From Pantoea sp. Ap-967 (GTDB taxonomy: Bacteria; Pseudomonadota; Gammaproteobacteria; Pseudomonadales; Pseudomonadaceae): a DNA stretch of 64,000 nucleotides. Shown here piece by piece: positions 51,514-59,140 of the stretch. Position numbers and translations under genes: made by a program. The notes below the pieces were generated by a model. That model ran no database searches and was not told where the DNA came from. It was given only the letters and a program-made list of their open reading frames with translations. The stretch covers positions 1 through 64,000 of the forward strand of contig NZ_VWXK01000023.1 of assembly GCF_011752565.1 (NCBI RefSeq). Direction: 5' to 3'. Within the stretch, counting starts at the first letter, position 1, and each line of letters starts with the position of its first letter.

Positions 51514-52398
51514 TCAGCGGCGCTTGAGGTTCATCTTTTCCCGGCCTTCTGCCGGGCTGAGCACGCGGCCACCCATGCGGGTGATGATCTCTGCTGCGCG
51601 TTCCACCAACTGGCCGTTGCTGGCCAGCACGCCACGGTCCAGGTACAGGTTGTCTTCCAGGCCCACGCGCACGTTGCCGCCGAGCAGCACGGCCTGGGCG
51701 GCCATCGGCATCTGCATGCGGCCGATGCCGAAGCCGGCCCAGGTGACGTTGGCCGGCAGGTTGTCGACCATCGCCTTCATGGTGGTGGTGTCGGCCGGTG
51801 CGCCCCACGGGATACCCAGGCACAGCTGGAACAGCGGGTCGTCGAGCAGGCCTTCCTTCATCATTTGCTTGGCGAACCACAGGTGGCCGGTGTCGAAGAT
51901 TTCCAGCTCGGCCTTCACCCCCAGCTCGGTGATGCGTTTGGCACCGGCGCGCAGCTGCGCCGGGGTGGAGACGTAGATGGCGTTGCCGTCACCGAAGTTG
52001 AGGGTGCCGCAGTCCAGGGTGCAGATTTCCGGCAGCAGTGCCTCGACGTGGGCCAGGCGCTCCAGCGGGCCGATCAGGTCGGTGCCGGGGCCGAATTCCA
52101 TGGGCGACTCGCCCGGGCCGATTTCCAGGTCGCCGCCCATGCCGGCGGTGAGGTTGACGATGATGTCGACGTCGGCTTCGCGGATGCGCTCCATGACTTC
52201 GCGGTACAGCGCCACGTCGCGGCTGAAACGGCCGGTTTCGGGGTCGCGGACGTGGCAGTGGACCACAGTGGCGCCGGCCTTGGCGGCTTCCACGGCGGAT
52301 TCGGCGATCTGTTTCGGGGTGACCGGGACCAGGTGGCTCTTGGCGACCGTGTCGCCAGCGCCGGTGAGGGCGCAGGTGATGATGACGTCGTGGTTCAT
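51514..52398 (-). CDS. cdhC: 3-dehydrocarnitine:acetyl-CoA trimethylamine transferase (BKACE family)
   Basis: A beta-keto acid cleavage enzyme (DUF849) of 294 aa that exchanges 3-dehydrocarnitine with acetyl-CoA to form betainyl-CoA and acetoacetate. Zinc ligands are expected in VVHCHVRDP (H47, H49), with later family segments NLTAGMGGDLEIGPGESPME and WAGFGIGRMQMPMAAQAVLL. The ATG at 52398 gives MNHDVIITCALTGAGDT; the upstream extension enters a REP element. It is the first gene of the cdhCAB unit. Confidence 0.93.
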   Translation of the reverse strand: MNHDVIITCALTGAGDTVAKSHLVPVTPKQIAESAVEAAKAGATVVHCHVRDPETGRFSRDVALYREVMERIREADVDIIVNLTAGMGGDLEIGPGESPMEFGPGTDLIGPLERLAHVEALLPEICTLDCGTLNFGDGNAIYVSTPAQLRAGAKRITELGVKAELEIFDTGHLWFAKQMMKEGLLDDPLFQLCLGIPWGAPADTTTMKAMVDNLPANVTWAGFGIGRMQMPMAAQAVLLGGNVRVGLEDNLYLDRGVLASNGQLVERAAEIITRMGGRVLSPAEGREKMNLKRR

Positions 52399-52426
52399 GG
52401 TGTGGTTCCTTGGGTTGTCTGTGCGG

Positions 52427-52522
52427 GTCCTTTCGCGGGGCAAGCCCGCTCCTACAAGGGATCGAAGATCCCCTGACAAACGCATGACTTGTAGGAGCGG
52501 GCTTGCCCCGCGAAAGGGCCGG
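52427..52522. repeat. Inverted REP pair (GGGCAAGCCC family)
   Basis: CCTTTCGCGGGGCAAGCCCG and CTCCTACAA are mirrored by TTGTAGGAGCGGGCTTGCCCCGCGAAAGG across the short gap between caiX and cdhC. It may shape differential expression of the binding-protein and enzyme genes if they are co-transcribed. Confidence 0.9.
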
Positions 52523-52523
52523 A

Positions 52524-53468
52524 TCAGTTGGCGCTAAGCTTGAGATTGTCCGCCGCAGGCTTGCCGTCAAAGGTGGTCACACCCTCAAGCCAGCGGGCCT
52601 TGTCCTCGGGGTGGTCCTTGAGCCATTGGCGGGCCGAAGCCAGGGCGTCCTTGTGGTCGAGCAGTGGCTGCATCATGCGGCTCTCGTCCTCGGCGCTGAA
52701 GGTCAGGTTGGCCAGCAGGCGGTGGGCATTGGGGCACTTTTCGGCGTAATCGGGTGCGGTCACCGTCCACACCGTGGCGCGGCCTTCATCCGGGCCCAGG
52801 GCATCCTGGCTATCCCCCAGGTAGGCCATGTCGATGTTGACGTTCATCGGGTGCGGCGCCCAGCCGAAGAACACCACCGCTTCCTTGCGCCGCACGGCGC
52901 GGTCGACGGCGGCGAGCATGCCGGCTTCGCTGGACTCCACCAGCTGGAACTTGCCCAGGCCGAACTGGTTCTTGCTGATCATCGCCTTGATCTGGGTATT
53001 GGCACCCGAGCCAGGTTCGATGCCGTAGAGCTTGCCGCCCAGTTCCTTCTCGAACTTATGGATATCGGCGAAGGTCTTCAGGCCCTTGTCGTACAGGTAC
53101 TTGGGCACGGCGAGGGTGGCGCGGGCGTCTTCCAGGCTGGGTTTGTCCAGCACCTTGACCTGCTTGGCGTCGATGAACGGGGTGATGGTCTGGGTCATGA
53201 TCGGGTTCCAGTAACCCAGGAACATGTCCAGGCGCTTGTCGCGAATGCCGGCGAAGATGATCTGCTGCGAGGCGCTGGTCTGCTTGGTCTGGTAGCCCAG
53301 GCCGTCGAGCAGTACCTGGGCCATGGCGCTGGTGGCGATGACGTCGGTCCAGTTGACCACGCCCAGGCGCACGTTCTTGCAGGTGGCAGGCTCGGCGGCG
53401 AATAGCGGGGTGGCGACCATGCAGGTCACGGCAAGGGACAACAGGCTGCGGCGGATCAAGCGGGACAT
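52524..53468 (-). CDS. caiX: Carnitine periplasmic binding protein
   Basis: An OpuAC-like binding protein of 314 aa with signal peptide MSRLIRRSLLSLAVTCMVATPLFA. Aromatic-cage segments resemble cbcX (CKNVRLGVVNWTDVIATSAM, DMFLGYWNPIMTQTITPFID, EAVVFFGWAPHPMNVNIDMA). In P. aeruginosa CaiX delivers carnitine to the CbcWV permease and ATPase, whose genes are at 33.6-35.7 kb. It leads the carnitine unit and is divergent from cdhR. The ATG at 53468 starts directly on the signal peptide. Its stop codon touches the REP pair. Confidence 0.93.
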   Translation of the reverse strand: MSRLIRRSLLSLAVTCMVATPLFAAEPATCKNVRLGVVNWTDVIATSAMAQVLLDGLGYQTKQTSASQQIIFAGIRDKRLDMFLGYWNPIMTQTITPFIDAKQVKVLDKPSLEDARATLAVPKYLYDKGLKTFADIHKFEKELGGKLYGIEPGSGANTQIKAMISKNQFGLGKFQLVESSEAGMLAAVDRAVRRKEAVVFFGWAPHPMNVNIDMAYLGDSQDALGPDEGRATVWTVTAPDYAEKCPNAHRLLANLTFSAEDESRMMQPLLDHKDALASARQWLKDHPEDKARWLEGVTTFDGKPAADNLKLSAN

Positions 53469-53552
53469 GGTGGCTCTCCATCGGCAGAACATTTTTATGG
53501 GGCCGGCCTCTTTGGGCCGTGTGAACACGCTACGCTGCTGCCAGGGCAGAAA

Positions 53553-53591
53553 TTCGCACCCTGGCGACCAACATTTGCACGGTGGCGACCA
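53553..53591. promoter_or_regulatory. Tandem direct repeats between caiX and cdhR, candidate CdhR operator
   Basis: TTCGCACCCTGGCGACCA (53553-53570) and TTTGCACGGTGGCGACCA (53574-53591) match at 15 of 18 positions and are spaced 21 bases apart, two helical turns. They lie 22 bases before cdhR and about 85 bases before caiX. This is the expected pattern for an AraC-family regulator acting on both genes. Confidence 0.7.
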
Positions 53592-53612
53592 CCTTCAGCC
53601 GTGGAGCACGCA

Positions 53613-54557
53613 ATGCCGCAATTGATTCATTTCCTACTGTTGCCGGGGTTCTCGGCGATGGGCTTCATCAGCGCCCTGGAACCGCTGCGGGTAGCCAACC
53701 GCTTCAAGGGGCCGTCGTACCAGTGGCGCGTGCTGAGCCTGGATGGCGGCGCGGTGCAGGCCAGCAATGGCATGTCGGTGAATGCCGATGGCGCCTTGGG
53801 GGAGGGGGAGCCTGGGGGGATCTTGCTGATCGTCGCCGGCTTCGAGCCGCTGGCCTGCTATGGGCCGCCGTTGCAGCAGGCCTTGCGCCGGCTTGACCAT
53901 GACGGCGTGATTCTGGGCGGCATCGATACCGGCCCGGTGGTGTTGGCTGAAGCCGGCCTGCTCGACGGTTATCGTGCAACCCTGCACTGGGAAGCGTTGG
54001 ACGCCTTCAAGGAGCGCTACCCGCGCCTGCAGGTCACCCAGGAGCTGTTCGAAATCGACCGCCGGCGCATCACCTGTGCCGGGGGCACTGCCTCGATCGA
54101 CCTGATGCTCGACTTGATCGGCCAGGCCCACGGCAGTGAATTGGCGGTGCAGGTGTCCGAGCAGTTCGTGCTCGGGCGCATTCGCCCACGCCAGGATCAC
54201 CAGCGCATGCAGATTGCCAGCCGGTACGGGCTGAGCAACAAGAAGTTGGTGAAGGTGATTGGCGAGATGGAGCGCAACGTCGAACAACCGCTCAATACCC
54301 AGCTGCTGGCAGAAGCGGTGCAGGTGACCCGGCGGCAGTTGGAGCGTTTGTTCAGGCTGCATCTGGACGACACGCCCAGTGGCTTCTACCTGCGGATTCG
54401 GTTGGACAAGGCGCGCCAGCTATTGCGCCAGACCGACATGAGCGTGCTGGAAGTGGCCGTGGCGTGCGGGTTCGAGTCGGCTTCGTATTTTACCCGGTGT
54501 TATCGGGCGCGGTTTCAGCGATGCCCGCGGGAGGACAGGTTGGCTCGGGCGATCTGA
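53613..54557 (+). CDS. cdhR: CdhR, AraC-family carnitine regulator
   Basis: A protein of 314 aa. An N-terminal DJ-1/PfpI-like sensing domain (PQLIHFLLLPGFSAMGFISA, LGGIDTGPVVLAEAGLLDGY) is joined to a C-terminal AraC HTH (LLAEAVQVTRRQLERLFRLH, VLEVAVACGFESASYFTRCY). The CdhR of P. aeruginosa responds to carnitine and activates caiX-cdhCAB. The divergent position and tandem repeats in the shared promoter support this. ATG at 53613 is preferred over GTG at 53601 for distance from the repeats and family start. It is related to GbdR at 38998 but shorter. Confidence 0.92.
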   Translation: MPQLIHFLLLPGFSAMGFISALEPLRVANRFKGPSYQWRVLSLDGGAVQASNGMSVNADGALGEGEPGGILLIVAGFEPLACYGPPLQQALRRLDHDGVILGGIDTGPVVLAEAGLLDGYRATLHWEALDAFKERYPRLQVTQELFEIDRRRITCAGGTASIDLMLDLIGQAHGSELAVQVSEQFVLGRIRPRQDHQRMQIASRYGLSNKKLVKVIGEMERNVEQPLNTQLLAEAVQVTRRQLERLFRLHLDDTPSGFYLRIRLDKARQLLRQTDMSVLEVAVACGFESASYFTRCYRARFQRCPREDRLARAI

Positions 54558-54569
54558 TGATTGCCTGTG

Positions 54570-54603
54570 CCGGCCCTTTCGCGGGCTTGCCCGCGAAGAG
54601 GCC
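54570..54603. repeat. Single REP element
   Basis: CCGGCCCTTTCGCGGGCTTGCCCGCGAAGAGGCC, a shortened unit between the convergent cdhR and DUF1311 genes. Confidence 0.75.
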
Positions 54604-54612
54604 AGTGCAGGC

Positions 54613-55014
54613 TTACTGCTGGCCGATGGACTGCAGATACTCCGAACGGTCATCACTACGCTGCGCCACGCAGGTATCCCATGCCGCCTGCAACGCCTTA
54701 CTGCCGGCCTTCTCGGCATAGGTTTCGACCTTGCAGTCGGCATCGCGCAGTTGCGTCCACAGCTTCTCGGCCGCCTCCATGCGCCCGACCAGGGCCTTGG
54801 CGTTGTCGCCATCATCGGCGTGCTGGTCACGAATGCGCTGGATCAGGTCATCATACGCCGACTTCAATTCACGCTCGGCGGTCTGTTTGTTGAACGCCGC
54901 GCAGGCGAAAGTCTGCTGGTCGCTCTCGACGTTGTCGCACGGCGTGCTTTCTTCCTCGCCGGCGTGAGCGCCGGTCACCACGGCCAGCAACACCAGCCAT
55001 GCCATCGATCTCAT
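54613..55014 (-). CDS. DUF1311 / LprI-like periplasmic protein
   Basis: A protein of 133 aa with signal peptide MRSMAWLVLLAVVTGAHA. The DUF1311 domain is visible: FACAAFNKQTAERELKSAYD and LIQRIRDQHADDGDNAKALV, then LWTQLRDADCKVETYAEKAG and AAWDTCVAQRSDDRSEYLQS, with four cysteines likely forming two disulfides. Family members include the lysozyme inhibitor LprI, though most are uncharacterised. It is monocistronic, between cdhR and the divergent dipeptidase gene. Confidence 0.82.
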   Translation of the reverse strand: MRSMAWLVLLAVVTGAHAGEEESTPCDNVESDQQTFACAAFNKQTAERELKSAYDDLIQRIRDQHADDGDNAKALVGRMEAAEKLWTQLRDADCKVETYAEKAGSKALQAAWDTCVAQRSDDRSEYLQSIGQQ

Positions 55015-55152
55015 CCGTTTTCTCCTTAACAGGCTGACGAATCGGCAGGATTCTCGCTCAGCCGCCGAGAAGACGATAGCTCTCTGACGAAATGTTCATC
55101 AAACAGCTACGCATGTCGTTATCGCGACTGTCTCGCATCCCCAGGCGCCGTG

Positions 55153-55171
55153 CCAGAGGGTGCGATGTCGC
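55153..55171 (+). promoter_or_regulatory. Second copy of the candidate GbdR box
   Basis: This 19-base site matches 36880-36898 (the second repeat of the cbcX/sdaA operator) at 15 positions, sharing CCAG at the start and GCGATGTCGC at the end. It lies about 130 bases upstream of the dipeptidase-dgcAB unit, a known GbdR target in P. aeruginosa. A clear 21-base-spaced partner was not found. Confidence 0.45.
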
Positions 55172-55298
55172 GCATTGACGCTTTCGGCAAACCCCCTGTC
55201 GTTTTTGCATCGGGGCGCCTTTGGGCACAGGCATATGCTGGCCCCAAAGCGCCGGCACAAGGTTCGGCGAGCCCAACTGAATAAAAGGGGACAGCCTG

Positions 55299-56276
55299 AT
55301 GAGCCCAGCCGAACTTCACGCCGACAGCATCGTCATCGACGGCCTGATCATTGCCAAATGGAACCGCGAGCTGTTCGAGGACATGCGCAAGGGCGGGCTG
55401 ACTGCGGCCAACTGCACCGTGTCGGTGTGGGAAGGGTTCAAGGCCACCGTCGACCAGATCGCCGCCAGCCAGAAGCTGATTCGCGACAACAGCGACCTGG
55501 TGATGCCGGTGCGCACCACCGCCGACATCCGCAAGGCCAAGGAGCTGGGCAAAACCGGCATCCTCTTCGGCTTCCAGAACGCCCACGCCTTCGAAGACCA
55601 GATTGCCTATGTAGACGTGTTCAAGCAGCTGGGCGTGGGCATCGTGCAGATGTGCTACAACACCCAGAACCTGGTGGGCACCGGTTGCTACGAGCGTGAT
55701 GGCGGGCTGTCGGGCTTTGGCCGCGAGATCGTGGCGGAAATGAACCGCGTCGGCATCATGTGCGACCTGTCCCACGTCGGTTCGAAAACCTCCGAGGAAG
55801 TCATCCTCGAATCGAAAAAACCGGTCTGCTACTCCCACTGCCTGCCGTCGGGCTTGAAAGAACACCCGCGCAACAAGTCGGACGAAGAACTGAAGTTCAT
55901 TGCCGACCACGGTGGCTTCGTTGGCGTGACCATGTTCGCGCCGTTCCTGGCCAAGGGCATCGACTCGACCATCGACGACTACGCCGAGGCCATCGAGTAC
56001 ACCATGAACATCGTCGGTGAAGACGCCATCGGTATCGGTACCGACTTCACCCAGGGCCACGGCCAGGACTTCTTCGAGTACCTGACCCACGACAAGGGCT
56101 ACGCCCGCCGCCTGACCAACTTCGGCAAGATCATCAACCCGCTGGGCATTCGTACCGTCGGCGAATTCCCCAACCTCACCGAGACCCTGCTCAAGCGCGG
56201 CCATTCCGAGCGCGTGGTACGCAAGATCATGGGTGAGAACTGGGTCAACGTCCTCAAGGACGTCTGGGGCGAGTAA
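55299..56276 (+). CDS. M19-family (renal-type) dipeptidase-like protein of the betaine cluster
   Basis: A TIM-barrel protein of 325 aa resembling membrane dipeptidases. The later metal-site segments are present (MCDLSHVGSKTSEEVILESK, VCYSHCLPSGLKEHPRNKSD, IGIGTDFTQGHG). The usual N-terminal HxD metal pair is replaced: the matching stretch reads IVIDGLIIAKWNRELF. It is therefore either an altered enzyme or acts on an unusual substrate. It begins the dipeptidase, DUF5943, dgcA, dgcB, etf series as in P. aeruginosa PA5396 onward and probably handles a sarcosine- or betaine-related compound. Start supported by a GGGGACAG site. Confidence 0.88.
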   Translation: MSPAELHADSIVIDGLIIAKWNRELFEDMRKGGLTAANCTVSVWEGFKATVDQIAASQKLIRDNSDLVMPVRTTADIRKAKELGKTGILFGFQNAHAFEDQIAYVDVFKQLGVGIVQMCYNTQNLVGTGCYERDGGLSGFGREIVAEMNRVGIMCDLSHVGSKTSEEVILESKKPVCYSHCLPSGLKEHPRNKSDEELKFIADHGGFVGVTMFAPFLAKGIDSTIDDYAEAIEYTMNIVGEDAIGIGTDFTQGHGQDFFEYLTHDKGYARRLTNFGKIINPLGIRTVGEFPNLTETLLKRGHSERVVRKIMGENWVNVLKDVWGE

Positions 56277-56352
56277 GCCGCTCTCCAAGCCTGATAGCCC
56301 CAGCCAGCAACGCCGGGGCACCCACATAAAAATTTTATGGAGTTGAGTTTCC

Positions 56353-56883
56353 ATGGCCAAGATCGCCCCGCAATTGCCAATCGAAGTCGACAGCGAAACC
56401 GGTGTCTGGACCAGCGACGCCCTGCCGATGCTGTACGTGCCGCGCCATTTCTTCGTCAACAACCACATCGGTATCGAGGAAGTGCTGGGCGCCGACGCCT
56501 ACGCCGAAATCCTCTACAAGGCCGGCTACAAGTCCGCCTGGCACTGGTGCGAGAAGGAAGCCGAATGCCATGGCCTGGAAGGCGTGGCGGTGTTCGAGCA
56601 CTACATGAAGCGCCTGAGCCAACGCGGCTGGGGCCTGTTCGAAATCCAGGACATCGACCTGGATAAAGGCACCTGCAGCGTCAAGCTCAAGCACTCGGCC
56701 TTCGTGTACGTGTACGGCAAGTGCGGGCGCAAGGTCGACTACATGTTCACCGGCTGGTTCGCCGGTGCCATGGACCAGATTCTCGCTGCCCGCGGCAGCT
56801 CGATCCGCACCGTGGCCGAACAGGTGTACGGCGGATCGGAAGAAGGCCACGAAGATGGCCTGTTCGTTACAAAGCCGTTGTAA
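56353..56883 (+). CDS. DUF5943 protein of the dimethylglycine cluster
   Basis: A protein of 176 aa conserved beside dgcA in pseudomonads. It starts MAKIAPQLPIEVDSETGVWT and contains RHFFVNNHIGIEEVLGADAY, GYKSAWHWCEKEAECHGLEG and a cysteine/tryptophan-rich middle. The pattern recalls the 4-vinyl-reductase (V4R) small-molecule domain. No catalytic residues can be assigned. It follows the dipeptidase by about 75 bases and precedes dgcA by 15 bases, so it is co-transcribed with them. Mutants of the counterpart have been linked to betaine-pathway genes, but a biochemical role is not established. Confidence 0.85.
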   Translation: MAKIAPQLPIEVDSETGVWTSDALPMLYVPRHFFVNNHIGIEEVLGADAYAEILYKAGYKSAWHWCEKEAECHGLEGVAVFEHYMKRLSQRGWGLFEIQDIDLDKGTCSVKLKHSAFVYVYGKCGRKVDYMFTGWFAGAMDQILAARGSSIRTVAEQVYGGSEEGHEDGLFVTKPL

Positions 56884-56898
56884 GCCGGAGAAAGCGTC

Positions 56899-58959
56899 AT
56901 GGCATTCGAAGCAATGTTCCAGCCGATCCAGATCGGCAAACTGACCATCCGCAACCGTGTGCTCAGTACCGCGCACGCCGAGGTCTACGCCACTGACGGC
57001 GGCATGACCACCGACCGCTATGTGAAGTATTACGAAGAGAAGGCCAAGGGCGGCATCGGCATGGCGATCTGCGGCGGCTCGTCGGTGGTGGCCATCGACA
57101 GCCCGCAGGAGTGGTGGTCGTCGGTCAACCTGTCGACCGACCGCATCATCCCGCACTTCCAGAACCTGGCCGACGCCATGCACAAGCATGGCGCCAAGAT
57201 CATGATCCAGATTACCCACATGGGCCGCCGCTCGCGCTGGGACGGCTTCAACTGGCCAACCCTGATGTCGCCCTCGGGCATTCGCGAACCGGTACACCGC
57301 GCCACCTGCAAAACCATCGAGGTGGAAGAGATCTGGCGGGTGATCGGCAACTACGCGCAAGCCGCGCGCCGGGCCAAGGAAGGTGGCCTGGACGGCGTGG
57401 AACTGTCGGCCGTGCACCAGCACATGATCGACCAGTTCTGGAGCCCGCGGGTCAACAAGCGTACCGACGAATGGGGCGGCAGCTTCGAAGGCCGCATGAA
57501 GTTCGGCCTGGAAGTGCTCAAGGCGGTGCGCGCCGAAGTGGGCGACGACTTCTGCGTGGGCATGCGTATCTGCGGTGACGAGTTCCACCCCGATGGCCTC
57601 AGCCACGAGGACATGAAGCAGATCGCCGCCTACTACGACGCCACCGGCATGATCGACTTCATCGGCGTGGTCGGCTCGGGCTGCGACACCCACAACACCC
57701 TGGCCAACGTCATCCCCAACATGAGCTACCCGCCGGAGCCGTTCCTGCACCTGGCGGCTGGCATCAAGGAAGTGGTCAAGGTTCCGGTGCTGCACGCGCA
57801 GAACATCAAGGACCCGAACCAGGCCACGCGCATTCTCGAAGGCGGCTACGTGGACATGGTCGGCATGACCCGCGCCCACATCGCCGACCCGCACCTGATC
57901 GCCAAGATCAAGATGGGCCAGGTTGACCAGATCAAGCAGTGCGTCGGTGCCAACTACTGCATCGACCGCCAGTACCAGGGCCTGGATGTGCTGTGCATCC
58001 AGAACGCCGCCACCTCCCGTGAATACATGGGCGTGCCGCACATCATCGAGAAAACCACCGGGCCCAAGCGCAAGGTGGTGATCGTGGGGGCTGGCCCAGC
58101 CGGCATGGAAGCGGCCCGGGTGGCTGCCGAACGTGGCCATGACGTGACCGTGTTCGAGAAGAAGGAACAGATTGGCGGGCAGATCACCATCGCCGCCAAG
58201 GCACCGCAGCGCGACCAGATTGCCGGTATCACCCGCTGGTACCAGCTGGAGTTCGCCCGCCTGAAGATCGACCTGCGCCTGGGCACGGCCGCCGACGTGG
58301 CAACCATCCAGGACCTGCGCCCGGACATCATCGTGCTGGCCGTGGGTGGGCATTCGTTCCTTGAGCAGAACGAGCACTGGGGCGCCGCCGAAGGGCTGGT
58401 GGTCAGCAGCTGGGACGTGCTCGACGGCAAGGTGGCACCGGGCAAGAACGTGCTGGTGTACGACACCATCTGCGAGTTCACCGGCATGTCGGTGGCCGAC
58501 TTCATTGCCGACAAGGGCAGCCAGGTGGAGATCGTCACCGACGACATCAAGCCGGGCGTGGCCATGGGCGGCACCACCTTCCCCACCTACTACCGCAGCA
58601 TGTACCCCAAGGAAGTGATCATGACCGGCGACATGATGCTGGAAAAGGTCTACCGCGAGGGCGACAAGCTGGTGGCGGTGCTGGAGAACGAATACACCGG
58701 TGCCAAGGAAGAGCGCGTGGTCGACCAGGTGGTGGTGGAGAACGGCGTGCGCCCGGACGAGCAGCTGTACTACGCGCTCAAGGACGGCTCGCGCAACAAG
58801 GGCCAGATCGACGTGGAGGCGCTGTTCGCCATCAAGCCACAGCCGATCCTCAGCCAGCCGGGCGAGGGCTACCTGCTGTACCGCATCGGCGACTGCGTGG
58901 CCCAGCGTAACGTGCATGCGGCGATCTACGACGCCTTGCGCCTGTGCAAGGACTTCTGA
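56899..58959 (+). CDS. dgcA: Dimethylglycine demethylation protein DgcA
   Basis: A flavoprotein of 686 aa combining an old-yellow-enzyme TIM-barrel (MFQPIQIGKLTIRNRVLSTA, ITHMGRRSRWDGFNWPTLMS, GVELSAVHQHMIDQFWSPRV) with an NAD(P)/FAD-binding half (VVIVGAGPAGMEAARVAAER). A CxxC-type cluster region occurs near QCVGANYCIDRQYQGLDVLC. It is homologous to trimethylamine/dimethylamine dehydrogenases and oxidatively demethylates dimethylglycine to sarcosine with DgcB and an ETF. It is the core gene of the operon, preceded by a GGAG site. Confidence 0.95.
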   Translation: MAFEAMFQPIQIGKLTIRNRVLSTAHAEVYATDGGMTTDRYVKYYEEKAKGGIGMAICGGSSVVAIDSPQEWWSSVNLSTDRIIPHFQNLADAMHKHGAKIMIQITHMGRRSRWDGFNWPTLMSPSGIREPVHRATCKTIEVEEIWRVIGNYAQAARRAKEGGLDGVELSAVHQHMIDQFWSPRVNKRTDEWGGSFEGRMKFGLEVLKAVRAEVGDDFCVGMRICGDEFHPDGLSHEDMKQIAAYYDATGMIDFIGVVGSGCDTHNTLANVIPNMSYPPEPFLHLAAGIKEVVKVPVLHAQNIKDPNQATRILEGGYVDMVGMTRAHIADPHLIAKIKMGQVDQIKQCVGANYCIDRQYQGLDVLCIQNAATSREYMGVPHIIEKTTGPKRKVVIVGAGPAGMEAARVAAERGHDVTVFEKKEQIGGQITIAAKAPQRDQIAGITRWYQLEFARLKIDLRLGTAADVATIQDLRPDIIVLAVGGHSFLEQNEHWGAAEGLVVSSWDVLDGKVAPGKNVLVYDTICEFTGMSVADFIADKGSQVEIVTDDIKPGVAMGGTTFPTYYRSMYPKEVIMTGDMMLEKVYREGDKLVAVLENEYTGAKEERVVDQVVVENGVRPDEQLYYALKDGSRNKGQIDVEALFAIKPQPILSQPGEGYLLYRIGDCVAQRNVHAAIYDALRLCKDF

Positions 58960-58990
58960 TCGCCCCGTCTTTGTAGAGGCGGGACAGGCC

Positions 58991-59089
58991 CCCCTGTAGG
59001 AGCGAGCGAAGCTCGCGATGGCGTAGGCCCTGGCAACCTGGTTGTCTGATTGGCCGCTATCGCGAGCGCTGCTCGCTCCTACAGGGGTC
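58991..59089. repeat. Inverted REP pair (GAGCGAAGCTC family) between dgcA and dgcB
   Basis: CCCCTGTAGGAGCGAGCGAA and GCTCGCGATGGCG are mirrored by CGCTATCGCGAGC and GCTGCTCGCTCCTACAGGGG. A REP pair inside an operon is unusual and could stabilise the dgcA part of the message or separate expression levels. Confidence 0.88.
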
Positions 59090-59140
59090 CGCGCCACGTT
59101 TGAGAGTGGCGCAAGAATCCAGCTGTTGTGGGAGCCTCCC

